Assembly: GCA_016297585.1 (NCBI GenBank)
Contig: JAEDGJ010000128.1
Location: forward strand, 1-6,829
Reading direction: 5' to 3'
DNA: 6,829 bases
Source of the DNA: Clostridiaceae bacterium
GTDB taxonomy: Bacteria; Bacillota; Clostridia; Oscillospirales; QAMX01
Part shown: in pieces, positions 1 to 6,829 of the stretch
Layout of the letters: each line of letters begins with the position of its first letter
Position numbering within the stretch: position 1 is the first letter of the stretch
Translations under genes and position numbers: made by a program
Notes under the pieces: model-generated
What the model saw: the letters and a program-made list of their open reading frames with translations, nothing else
Told to the model about the DNA's origin: nothing
The model's database searches: none

Positions 1-27
1 GCGACGTGGGCGGCGCGGGCGACGTGA

Positions 28-60
28 ACGGCGCATGCGCCGTGGCGCAGGGCTTTTTTG
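28..60 (+). terminator. Possible intrinsic terminator of an upstream plus-strand gene
   Basis: A 16-base perfect palindrome, ACGGCGCATGCGCCGT (28-43), can fold as a 6-bp stem with a CATG loop. An overlapping, mutually exclusive hairpin has the stem TGCGC/GCGCA (36-40 with 45-49) and a CGTG loop. Six T residues follow at 54-59. A TGA at 25-27 lies just before the palindrome, and base composition falls from very GC-rich to AT-rich after about 54. Together these suit the end of a plus-strand gene whose body lies outside the window. The T-run starts 4 bases after the nearer stem, so this is not a textbook terminator. No identity can be given to the upstream gene. Confidence 0.4.
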
Positions 61-109
61 TTCCGAAGCGATATTCGAGTCATGAGTGTTTTGAGTCATC
101 CTTTCGTAC

Positions 110-153
110 AAAATGGGATTCCGGCGTCGTTTTTTTGCCGGTGTTTCCATTTT
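110..153. terminator. Imperfect inverted repeat, possible bidirectional terminator
   Basis: Outer arms AAAATGG (110-116) and CCATTTT (147-153) are exact reverse complements, as are inner arms CCGGC (121-125) and GCCGG (137-141). An internal loop of 4 and 5 bases separates the two stems, and the apical loop is 11 bases with seven T residues. Each outer arm ends in a short T-run on its own strand. It lies about 75 bases past the enolase stop codon, between the enolase end and a possible convergent gene end at the left edge. The GC core is only 5 bp, so termination strength is uncertain. Confidence 0.35.
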
Positions 154-203
154 ATACGGGAAAACGGTAACAATCAATGCAAAAATTTTGGTAATCGCTG
201 CAT

Positions 204-225
204 ACGGGCCCGACGGGAGGGCTCG

Positions 226-226
<1 letters not shown>
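204..226 (-). terminator. Hairpin at the enolase stop codon, weak terminator candidate
   Basis: Arms 204-211 and 219-226 pair over 8 positions with one mismatch around a 7-base loop; the plus-strand arms read ACGGGCCC and GGGCTCGT. The distal arm touches the enolase stop codon (226-228). No T-run follows directly on the minus strand, so intrinsic termination is doubtful. It may instead protect the 3' end of the mRNA. Confidence 0.25.
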
Positions 227-1509
<1,283 letters not shown>

Positions 1510-1604
1510 AAGGCTACACCTTCCTTTACGGGAAAATCATCCCCGCAAAGGCGGGAAAATATGCGCCCAACGCTCCGTCTGTCCGCGCGGCGGCGCGATT
1601 TTTT
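1510..1604 (-). other. Enolase 5' leader with small hairpin and direct repeat
   Basis: This leader holds the enolase ribosome binding site (minus-strand AAGGAAGG, plus 1519-1526), a 5-bp stem CCCGC/GCGGG (1542-1546 with 1551-1555) with a 4-base loop, and two copies of GGGAAAAT (1530-1537 and 1553-1560). A hairpin at 1605-1653 appears to separate this gene from the one upstream, so a promoter is expected here. I see only a poor -10 candidate (TATTTT on the minus strand, inside the 1553-1560 repeat) with no good -35, so I do not call one. Confidence 0.4.
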
Positions 1605-1653
1605 GCATAAAAGACGCCTCCCTGCCGTTTTGCGGAGGACGCGGCGGGGAGGC
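1605..1653 (-). terminator. Intrinsic terminator after the glycoside hydrolase gene
   Basis: On the minus strand, arm GCCTCCCCGCCG (plus 1642-1653) pairs with CGGCAGGGAGGC (plus 1616-1627) over 12 positions with a single C-A mismatch and a 14-base loop. GTCTTTTAT follows on the minus strand. The structure begins 7 bases after the stop codon at 1661-1663. The long GC-rich stem and T-rich tail make it a good terminator. It suggests that enolase is not simply co-transcribed with the gene upstream. Confidence 0.7.
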
Positions 1654-1660
1654 AGAGCGT

Positions 1661-3634
1661 TTATTCGACGTCGATCTCGACGGCCTGATGGCCGTTTACG
1701 CAGGGGATGGCAAAGCGCAGGCAGCCGTCCGTCTGCTCGAAGGGCAGCTCCTCCAGCGAGGGGACGAGCCGGACGCGCACGGCCGGACGCGGCAGATCGA
1801 TCTCCGCGCGCACCTGATACAGCGGCACGATGTCCTCGATGACCGAGGCCCAGCCGCGCTGGATCGGACTGGCGTAGGCGGTATGGAGCACATAGCGGTC
1901 CTGCGCGCTCTGATAGGTCAGGCGCACGCGCCCCTGACTGGGCAGGCTCACGCGGCAGAGCGGCCGGTAGATCAGACGCAGCGCGCGGAGGAATGCCTCG
2001 CGGTGCACCTGCGCGCCGTCCTGCTTATACAGGGCGCACAGCGGATGCGCCAGATAGACGATGTTTCCCCGGCGCACCGCCGCAGGATGCGCGGCGGGCT
2101 CGTCCCGGTAGGGCGTGTTCTTGTGGGAGCAGTAATGCGCCGCGGTGCGGTCGAACCACGGCTCGTACACCTCGGCCAGCACCTCGCCATCGGTCACGCG
2201 GGTGCGCTCGCCCGCGCGGTTGCAGAGAAACGGCGCGTTGCCGAAGGGCAGACGCAGGGAAGCGCCCGGGCGGAAGTAATCCAGCCGGCAGGCGGCGTGT
2301 CCGAGGTAATCCGCGCCGGGATCCAGCTGGAAGCGGCCGTCCCGGACGGCGCTCGTGCCGCTGAAGAGCACCGCGCCGCCCCGTGCGGCAAAGTCCCGGA
2401 TGCGCGCCGCTTCCGCATCGGAGAGCGCCGTGCAGTCGGGCAGGATCAGCGCCCGGAAGCGGTCGAGGCTGTCGCCGGGGCTGATGACGTCGAAATCGAG
2501 GTGCCCCTCGAGCAGCATATTGTGAAGCCCCTCGTCGGATGCCCGGTCTCCGGACAGATAGACGCCTAAGTCTGCCGTCGACTGCGCCGGATACGCCCAC
2601 GGCTCGATCGCCTCGAGCGCGCGGTAGGCGCGGCCGATGATGCGGTAGGTCTCCATATCCATCTGCCCGTTCGGCGGGAGCTGATCGCCCACGCTGCACT
2701 TCGCGCCGTACATGGCCATCGTCAGCACCTCGTACCGGAGGGCGTCGGGGTTCTTGTAGCCGCCGAATTCGCCCCAGATCGTGTGGAACTTGCCGGTCAT
2801 GCCGAGGTATTCCTTGGGGTAGCGCCGCATGAAGCTCGCGCGCGGCGGCATCTTGTTGTAGCCGCCCCACGCCGTCGGCAGATCCTCCAGCTCAAAATGC
2901 GACTGGCCTTCCAGATATTCGGGATGGTAGATATCCGCGCCGCCGTTGAAGAAGATCGTCGCTTCGGGATGCTTTTCGTGCAGGATGCGCGTGCATTCGG
3001 CCATGAAGCGCAGGCGCTGGCGGCGGTAGTACTCCTCCGCGTCGGCGTCCGAGTCGGGATCCAGCCCCTCCGCGCGCATTCCCGCGACGCAGTTCGGGCA
3101 GTAGCAGACGTGATTCAAGAACACGATGTCGTAGAACAGGCCGTCCACGACGGGGTAGCGGTCACAGATCTCGCGTGTGAGGTCGTAGATGTGGCGCGCG
3201 TAATCGCCGCTGAGGCAGAGGTGCGCCCAGGTGCAGTCGGGAAGGGGCGCGTCGGGATCGGCGCAGGAGAGAGTCCCGGTGGAAAACGGCCGGCCGTCCC
3301 GGTCGAGCATGAGCCACTCCGGATGCTCCTCGGCGTCCAGCGCCGAAAAGCCGGTGGTGATGTAGAGGGGCGCGGCGACACCGATCTCGTGCGCGGCGTC
3401 CGCCATCGCGCCGGTCAGATCGAAGCCGGGCTTCATCGTCGGGTGCTGCGTTCCCACGCGCGTGGGGTAATAGCAGTAGCCGTGGTGGCATTTGGCGAAA
3501 ACGGTGATCGAATTGACGTTTCCTTCCTTCAGTGCGGCCTGAAACTGCGCCTTGTCGAAGCGGCTTCCCACGCCGGGGATATGCGGAGAGGTGTGAAAAT
3601 CCAGATGCACCTGTCTTGAGGGAAGAGTTCTCAT
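1661..3634 (-). CDS. Putative glycoside hydrolase, GHL6/GH151-like (possible alpha-L-fucosidase)
   Basis: The 657-residue protein opens with RQVHLDFHTSPHIPGVG (7-23), then NSITVFAKCHHGYCYYPT (41-58) and a segment ending EEHPEWLMLDRDGRP (102-116). I recognise this layout from the GHL6 family (putative glycoside hydrolase, TIM barrel) and from proteins assigned to GH151, which includes alpha-L-fucosidases. Residues about 1-350 form the barrel; D169 in GLFYDIVF is a plausible nucleophile, and acidic residues near 248-250 and E289 are possible partners. Residues about 355-550 resemble the Rossmann-like trimerisation domain of GH42 enzymes, including ALILPDCTALSDAEAARIRDFAARGG split across 395-420. 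A beta-rich tail follows. There is no signal peptide or membrane segment, so it should act in the cytoplasm on imported oligosaccharides. CYCPNC at 177-182 could be a metal or structural cysteine site. Start: ATG at 3634, 7 bases after AAGGAGGA. Family membership is from recalled pattern; substrate is inferred, and beta-galactosidase-like or other activity remains possible. Confidence 0.75.
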   Translation of the reverse strand: MRTLPSRQVHLDFHTSPHIPGVGSRFDKAQFQAALKEGNVNSITVFAKCHHGYCYYPTRVGTQHPTMKPGFDLTGAMADAAHEIGVAAPLYITTGFSALDAEEHPEWLMLDRDGRPFSTGTLSCADPDAPLPDCTWAHLCLSGDYARHIYDLTREICDRYPVVDGLFYDIVFLNHVCYCPNCVAGMRAEGLDPDSDADAEEYYRRQRLRFMAECTRILHEKHPEATIFFNGGADIYHPEYLEGQSHFELEDLPTAWGGYNKMPPRASFMRRYPKEYLGMTGKFHTIWGEFGGYKNPDALRYEVLTMAMYGAKCSVGDQLPPNGQMDMETYRIIGRAYRALEAIEPWAYPAQSTADLGVYLSGDRASDEGLHNMLLEGHLDFDVISPGDSLDRFRALILPDCTALSDAEAARIRDFAARGGAVLFSGTSAVRDGRFQLDPGADYLGHAACRLDYFRPGASLRLPFGNAPFLCNRAGERTRVTDGEVLAEVYEPWFDRTAAHYCSHKNTPYRDEPAAHPAAVRRGNIVYLAHPLCALYKQDGAQVHREAFLRALRLIYRPLCRVSLPSQGRVRLTYQSAQDRYVLHTAYASPIQRGWASVIEDIVPLYQVRAEIDLPRPAVRVRLVPSLEELPFEQTDGCLRFAIPCVNGHQAVEIDVE

Positions 3635-3642
3635 GCTGCGTT

Positions 3643-3649
3643 CCTCCTT
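3643..3649 (-). promoter_or_regulatory. Ribosome binding site of the glycoside hydrolase gene
   Basis: Minus-strand AAGGAGG lies 8 bases before the ATG at 3634. This is a near-perfect Shine-Dalgarno match that fixes the start, and no competing upstream start has comparable support. Confidence 0.85.
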
Positions 3650-3684
3650 GTGAATGCCTTTTTCGTCTTTTTTGCGGCAAATGT

Positions 3685-3713
3685 ATCATATCACAGAGCA
3701 CGGAGAGGTTCAA
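3685..3713 (-). promoter_or_regulatory. Sigma-A-type promoter of the glycoside hydrolase gene
   Basis: On the minus strand, -35 TTGAAC (plus 3708-3713) and -10 TATGAT (plus 3685-3690) are separated by exactly 17 bases. Transcription would start near 3678, giving a leader of about 43 bases with the ribosome binding site at its end. The -10 sits inside a TGT-N8-ACA dyad (3682-3695), which could be an operator, although that symmetry is weak. Confidence 0.8.
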
Positions 3714-3719
3714 GAGGCG

Positions 3720-3763
3720 TTTTGACGGGCGCGGTGCCGGTCTGCTAAAAAATGACGTCAAAA
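3720..3763. repeat. Inverted TTTTGACG repeat and TGACGTCA palindrome between divergent promoters
   Basis: TTTTGACG (3720-3727) is the exact reverse complement of CGTCAAAA (3756-3763). The right copy overlaps the perfect 8-base palindrome TGACGTCA (3753-3760). The half-site TGACG or its complement therefore occurs three times in 38 bases, between the -35 boxes of the two divergent promoters. The left copy is 6 bases from the -35 of the hydrolase promoter, and the right is about 16 bases from the -35 of the ackA promoter. A regulator binding site is plausible but unproven. Confidence 0.35.
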
Positions 3764-3779
3764 ACTCGGGGAAATCCTC

Positions 3780-3808
3780 TTGCTTTTTTCGCGCGGATTG
3801 TGTAGAAT
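3780..3808 (+). promoter_or_regulatory. Sigma-A-type promoter of ackA
   Basis: -35 TTGCTT (3780-3785) and -10 TAGAAT (3803-3808) have a 17-base spacer. The start would be near 3815, giving a short leader of about 30 bases that contains the GGAGGA ribosome binding site. It faces away from the hydrolase promoter, and the two -35 boxes are 66 bases apart. Confidence 0.75.
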
Positions 3809-3829
3809 AAGAAGAAATGAGACCGATAC

Positions 3830-3835
3830 GGAGGA
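3830..3835 (+). promoter_or_regulatory. Ribosome binding site that decides the ackA start
   Basis: GGAGGA abuts an ATG at 3836 with no spacing, but lies 9 bases before a second in-frame ATG at 3845. Ribosome spacing favours 3845. The upstream ATG would add only Met-Asp-Lys. Confidence 0.75.
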
Positions 3836-3844
3836 ATGGATAAA

Positions 3845-5065
3845 ATGTACATTTTGGTTATCAACGGCGGCAGCTCGTCTCTGAAGTATCAGCTGTTCGA
3901 TATGGATACCCGGAAGGTCATGGCCAAGGGTCTGTGCGAACGCATCGGTAAGGGCGGACATATGCGCCACACCGCCGCGGGACGCGAGAAGCTCGAATTC
4001 GACATCGACATCCCCGATCATACCTTCGCGGCGAAGCTCGTCGTCGACAAGCTCACCGATCCGCAGTACGGCGTGCTCTCCGACATGTCCCAGATCGGCG
4101 CGGTCGGCCATCGCGTGCTCCACGGCGGCCAGTGGTTCTCCGAGAGCGTCGTGATCGACGACGCCGTCATCGGGGCGATCGAAAAGTGCATTCCGCTCGG
4201 ACCGCTCCATAACCCCGCGAATCTGATGGGCATCCGCGCCTGCGCCGCCGTCATGCCGGGCGTGCCGCAGGTGGCCGTCTTCGACACCGCCTTCCATCAG
4301 TCCATGCCGAAAAGCTCGTACATCTATCCGATCCCCTATGAGTTCTACGAAAAGTATGCGATCCGCCGCTACGGCTTCCACGGCACCTCCCACCGCTACG
4401 TCTCGGGACGCTGCGCGGAGATCCTCGGCGGAGACCCCGCGGATCACAACATCATCGTCTGCCACCTCGGCAACGGCTCGTCCCTGTGCGCCGTGCGCGG
4501 CGGAAAGTGCTTTGACACGTCGATGGGCCTGACCCCGCTGGACGGCGTCGAAATGGGCACCCGCTCCGGCGCGATCGACCCGGCGGTCGTCAGCACCCTC
4601 TGCGAAAAGACGGGCAAGAGCCCGACCTATGTCGTCGATCAGATCCTCAATAAGGAATCCGGACTCCTCGGCGTTTCCGGCCTTTCCTCCGACTTCCGCG
4701 ACGTCAACGCCGCCGCCGACGCGGGCAACGAGCGCGCCGTCCTCGCGCGCGACATCCTCATCCATACGATCCGCCACTATATCGGCGCGTATGCCGCCGA
4801 AATGGGACGCGTCGACGCGCTGGTGTTCACCGCCGGCATCGGTGAGAACAACGCCGCGCTGCGCGAGCATGTGACGGACACGCTCGGCTTCATGGGCGTC
4901 GAGATCGACCGGGAAAAGAACCTCAACCCGGACCGCGCGGAGGAGCTCGAGATCACCGCGCCCGGCGCGCGCGTGCGCACCTTCGTCATCGCGACGAACG
5001 AGGAATTGATGATCGCGATGGATACCGAGCGCCTCGTCGCCGCCAAAACTTCCAAAAACGACTAA
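3845..5065 (+). CDS. ackA: Acetate kinase
   Basis: Acetate kinase transfers phosphate from acetyl-phosphate to ADP, giving acetate and ATP by substrate-level phosphorylation, and works in reverse to activate acetate. It is a soluble cytoplasmic dimer of the ASKHA fold. From Met at 3845 the protein has 406 residues, the usual family length. It begins MYILVINGGSSSLKYQL, where N7, S10, S12 and K14 take the same numbers as in the Methanosarcina enzyme. Other expected residues are R90 (GHRVLHGG), H122 (LGPLHNPAN), D147 (AVFDTAFH), H179 (YGFHGTSH), HLGNGSS (207-213), R240 (MGTRSGAIDP), FTAGIGEN (328-335) and E386 or E387 (TNEEL). Nothing catalytic is missing. A start at 3836 is possible but badly spaced from the ribosome binding site. 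The gene has its own promoter, and PFOR follows on the same strand after 117 bases. Phosphotransacetylase, its usual partner, is not adjacent. Confidence 0.97.
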   Translation: MYILVINGGSSSLKYQLFDMDTRKVMAKGLCERIGKGGHMRHTAAGREKLEFDIDIPDHTFAAKLVVDKLTDPQYGVLSDMSQIGAVGHRVLHGGQWFSESVVIDDAVIGAIEKCIPLGPLHNPANLMGIRACAAVMPGVPQVAVFDTAFHQSMPKSSYIYPIPYEFYEKYAIRRYGFHGTSHRYVSGRCAEILGGDPADHNIIVCHLGNGSSLCAVRGGKCFDTSMGLTPLDGVEMGTRSGAIDPAVVSTLCEKTGKSPTYVVDQILNKESGLLGVSGLSSDFRDVNAAADAGNERAVLARDILIHTIRHYIGAYAAEMGRVDALVFTAGIGENNAALREHVTDTLGFMGVEIDREKNLNPDRAEELEITAPGARVRTFVIATNEELMIAMDTERLVAAKTSKND

Positions 5066-5101
5066 AAATTCAACAAAAAATCGCGAATTTACAATTCCCT
5101 C
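5066..5101 (+). other. AT-rich spacer after ackA, no clear terminator
   Basis: A 6-bp inverted repeat AAATTC/GAATTT (5066-5071 with 5085-5090) starts directly at the ackA stop. It is AT-only in most pairs and has no T-run after it. A second small repeat, TTCCC/GGGAA, overlaps the next promoter. Neither looks like a working intrinsic terminator, so some readthrough from ackA into PFOR is possible. Confidence 0.35.
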
Positions 5102-5130
5102 TTTACAAGGGGAAGAAAAAGTGGTAAACT
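5102..5130 (+). promoter_or_regulatory. Sigma-A-type promoter of the PFOR gene
   Basis: -35 TTTACA (5102-5107) and -10 TAAACT (5125-5130) are separated by 17 bases. Transcription would start near 5137, giving a leader of about 46 bases. The surrounding sequence is A-rich and clearly non-coding. Confidence 0.7.
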
Positions 5131-5169
5131 AAGCAGGATACAAGCGAAGATTTGTATTTATATACTACC

Positions 5170-5177
5170 AAGGAGGA
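5170..5177 (+). promoter_or_regulatory. Ribosome binding site of the PFOR gene
   Basis: AAGGAGGA lies 5 bases before the ATG at 5183. It is a very strong site, as expected for an abundant fermentation enzyme, and it fixes the start over later in-frame ATGs. Confidence 0.85.
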
Positions 5178-5182
5178 TTCTC

Positions 5183-6829
5183 ATGGCTCGTAAAATGAAA
5201 ACCATGGACGGCAACACCGCGGCAGCGCATGCAGCATATGCGTTTACCGAGGTTGCGGGCATCTACCCGATCACCCCGTCGTCCCCGATGGCCGACTACG
5301 TTGATAAGTGGTCTGCCGGCGGTCAGAAAAATATCTTCGGCCAGCAGGTCAAGGTCTCCGAGATGCAGTCCGAGGCCGGTGCTGCCGGCGCGGTGCACGG
5401 CTCCCTTTCCGCCGGCGCGCTGACGACCACCTTCACCGCTTCCCAGGGTCTTCTTCTGATGATCCCGAATATGTATAAGATCGCCGGCGAACTGCTGCCC
5501 GGCGTCTTCCACGTCTCCGCCCGTGCGCTGGCTTCCCACGCGCTGTCCATCTTCGGCGATCATTCCGACGTCATGGCCTGCCGCCAGACCGGCTTTGCCA
5601 TGCTCGCGTCCACGAACCCGCAGGAATCGATGGATCTCGCCGCCGTCGCGCATCTGGCCGCGATCAAGGGCCGCGTGCCGTTCCTCCACTTCTTCGACGG
5701 CTTCCGCACCTCCCACGAGATGCAGAACATCGAGATCTGGGACTACGCGGATCTCGCCGAGATGGTCGACATGGACGCCGTCCGTGCGTTCCGTGAGCGC
5801 GCGCTGAATCCGGAGCATCCGGTTCTCCACGGCACCGCGCAGAACCCCGACATCTTCTTCCAGGCCCGCGAGGCGTCCAACCCCTACTACGACGCCGTTC
5901 CGGAGATCGTCGAAGAGTACATGGCGAAGGTCAATGCCAAGATCGGCACCAACTACCAGCTCTTCAATTACTACGGCGCGCCCGATGCGGAGTACGTCCT
6001 CATCGCGATGGGTTCCGTCAACGACGCCGCCGAGGAAGTCGTCGACTACCTGACCGCCAAGGGCGAGAAGGTCGGCCTTGTCAAGGTCCGCCTGTACCGT
6101 CCGTTCCGCGCGGACAAGCTGCTTGCCGCGATCCCCGCGACCTGTAAGAAGATCGCCGTTCTGGACCGCACGAAGGAGCCCGGCGCGCTCGGCGAGCCGC
6201 TCTACCTCGACGTGCAGGCTGCCGTCGCCACCTCCGGCCGCAATATCCAGGTCGTCGGCGGACGCTACGGCCTCGGCTCCAAGGATGTCACCCCGGGCTG
6301 CATCGTCGCCGCCTACCGCAACATCCAGAAGGACGAGCCGAAGGATCACTTCACCGTCGGTATCGAGGACGATGTCACCCATCTGTCCCTGCCGATCGAC
6401 GAGAATCCCGACGTTACCGCCAAGGGCATCGTCTCCTGTAAGTTCTGGGGTCTCGGCTCCGACGGCACTGTCGGCGCGAACAAGAACTCCATCAAGATCA
6501 TCGGCGGCGTCAAGAAGTATGCGCAGGCGTATTTCGAGTACGACTCCAAGAAGTCCGGCGGTCTGACCATCTCCCATCTGCGTTTCGGCGACGTGCCGAT
6601 CAAGTCCACCTACTATGTGACGAAGGCCGACTTCGTCGCGTGCCATAACCCGGCGTACATGGGCACCTATGAGATCGTTCAGGACGTCAAGCCCGGCGGT
6701 TCCTTCCTGCTCAACACGCACTGGACGGACGAAGAGCTCTCCGAGCATCTGCCGGCCGCCGCGAAGCGCCACATCGCAAAGAACAACATCAAGTTCTACA
6801 CCGTCGACGGCTACAAGGCCGGCCGCGAG
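5183..6829 (+). CDS. nifJ: Pyruvate:ferredoxin (flavodoxin) oxidoreductase, N-terminal part, cut by window edge
   Basis: PFOR oxidatively decarboxylates pyruvate with CoA to acetyl-CoA and CO2 and passes electrons to ferredoxin or flavodoxin, using thiamine diphosphate and iron-sulfur clusters; it is oxygen-sensitive and cytoplasmic. The window holds the first 549 codons, ending in frame, of an expected 1170 or so. Domain I (about 1-255) has YPITPSSPMADY with T31, VSEMQSEAGAAGA with E64, and VSARALASHALSIFGDHSD with R114; these carry the same numbers as the pyruvate and thiamine diphosphate residues of the Desulfovibrio africanus enzyme. Domain II (about 260-410) includes VRLYRPFR and VLDRTKEPGALGEPLY. 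Domain III has begun, with GLGSDGTVGANK (423-434). The ferredoxin-like and thiamine-diphosphate pyrophosphate domains lie beyond the edge. Codons are strongly biased to C- or G-ending forms (Lys nearly always AAG), a mark of high expression. nifJ (also por or pfor) is used as a family name; no role in nitrogen fixation is implied. Confidence 0.96.
   Translation, partial: MARKMKTMDGNTAAAHAAYAFTEVAGIYPITPSSPMADYVDKWSAGGQKNIFGQQVKVSEMQSEAGAAGAVHGSLSAGALTTTFTASQGLLLMIPNMYKIAGELLPGVFHVSARALASHALSIFGDHSDVMACRQTGFAMLASTNPQESMDLAAVAHLAAIKGRVPFLHFFDGFRTSHEMQNIEIWDYADLAEMVDMDAVRAFRERALNPEHPVLHGTAQNPDIFFQAREASNPYYDAVPEIVEEYMAKVNAKIGTNYQLFNYYGAPDAEYVLIAMGSVNDAAEEVVDYLTAKGEKVGLVKVRLYRPFRADKLLAAIPATCKKIAVLDRTKEPGALGEPLYLDVQAAVATSGRNIQVVGGRYGLGSKDVTPGCIVAAYRNIQKDEPKDHFTVGIEDDVTHLSLPIDENPDVTAKGIVSCKFWGLGSDGTVGANKNSIKIIGGVKKYAQAYFEYDSKKSGGLTISHLRFGDVPIKSTYYVTKADFVACHNPAYMGTYEIVQDVKPGGSFLLNTHWTDEELSEHLPAAAKRHIAKNNIKFYTVDGYKAGRE

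Noticed and set aside
150..187. Possible minus-strand promoter (TTGATT with TATAAA) in the left spacer
   Set aside because: The spacer is only 15 bases and no minus-strand gene with a good start follows inside the window.
1586..1606. Plus-strand hairpin CGCGC/GCGCG followed by a T-run
   Set aside because: No plus-strand gene lies upstream, and the stem is only 5 bp; the minus-strand terminator beside it explains the region better.
3721..3790. Catabolite repression (cre) site in the divergent region
   Set aside because: TGACGTCA does not fit the cre consensus TGWAANCGNTNWCA, and no other match was seen by eye.
3758..4870. 370-codon open frame on the minus strand opposite ackA
   Set aside because: Shadow of acetate kinase; it also runs through the ackA promoter and has no family features.
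5161..5166. TATACT as a -10 box for PFOR
   Set aside because: It lies only a few bases before the ribosome binding site and has no matching -35; the 5102-5130 promoter is better placed.
5165..6772. 535-codon open frame on the minus strand opposite PFOR
   Set aside because: Its length is striking, but the Asp-, Val- and Gly-rich composition is what strongly biased C- or G-ending codons give on the opposite strand. It stops only at the PFOR ribosome binding site and has no recognisable domain.

Overview
The window most resembles a chromosomal piece of a GC-rich, strictly anaerobic fermentative bacterium, probably of the class Clostridia (gut or rumen type). This is inferred from strong AAGGAGG-type ribosome binding sites, clear sigma-A-like promoters, a single-chain pyruvate:ferredoxin oxidoreductase next to acetate kinase, and a cytoplasmic glycoside hydrolase of a type common in carbohydrate-degrading gut Firmicutes. 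The species cannot be named from the sequence. No rRNA, tRNA, CRISPR array, insertion sequence, phage gene or attachment site was seen.

Layout. Bases 1-27 may be the very end of an upstream plus-strand gene. Bases 28-225 are AT-richer intergenic DNA with several inverted repeats, one of which precedes a T-run and may be a terminator. On the minus strand come a complete enolase (226-1509) and, upstream of it, a 657-residue putative glycoside hydrolase of the GHL6/GH151-like type (1661-3634). A hairpin with a T-rich tail (about 1605-1653) lies between them, so they are probably separate transcription units. Bases 3635-3844 form a divergent control region with one well-formed promoter facing each way and repeated TGACG half-sites between them. 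On the plus strand follow acetate kinase (best start 3845, end 5065), a 117-base spacer with its own promoter, and the first 549 codons of pyruvate:ferredoxin oxidoreductase (5183 to the window edge).

How the genes fit together. Enolase makes phosphoenolpyruvate in lower glycolysis. PFOR turns pyruvate into acetyl-CoA, CO2 and reduced ferredoxin. Acetate kinase turns acetyl-phosphate into acetate and ATP. The phosphotransacetylase that links the last two is not in the window. The glycoside hydrolase probably frees sugar, perhaps fucose, from oligosaccharides already inside the cell, and so would feed the same fermentation. This link is an inference from function and adjacency; no shared operon is visible.

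Most of the window is ordinary central metabolism. I see no convincing new multi-gene system. The parts most worth a second look are the uncharacterised glycoside hydrolase with its C-x-C-x2-C motif, the symmetric divergent promoter region, and the isolated, slightly atypical enolase.
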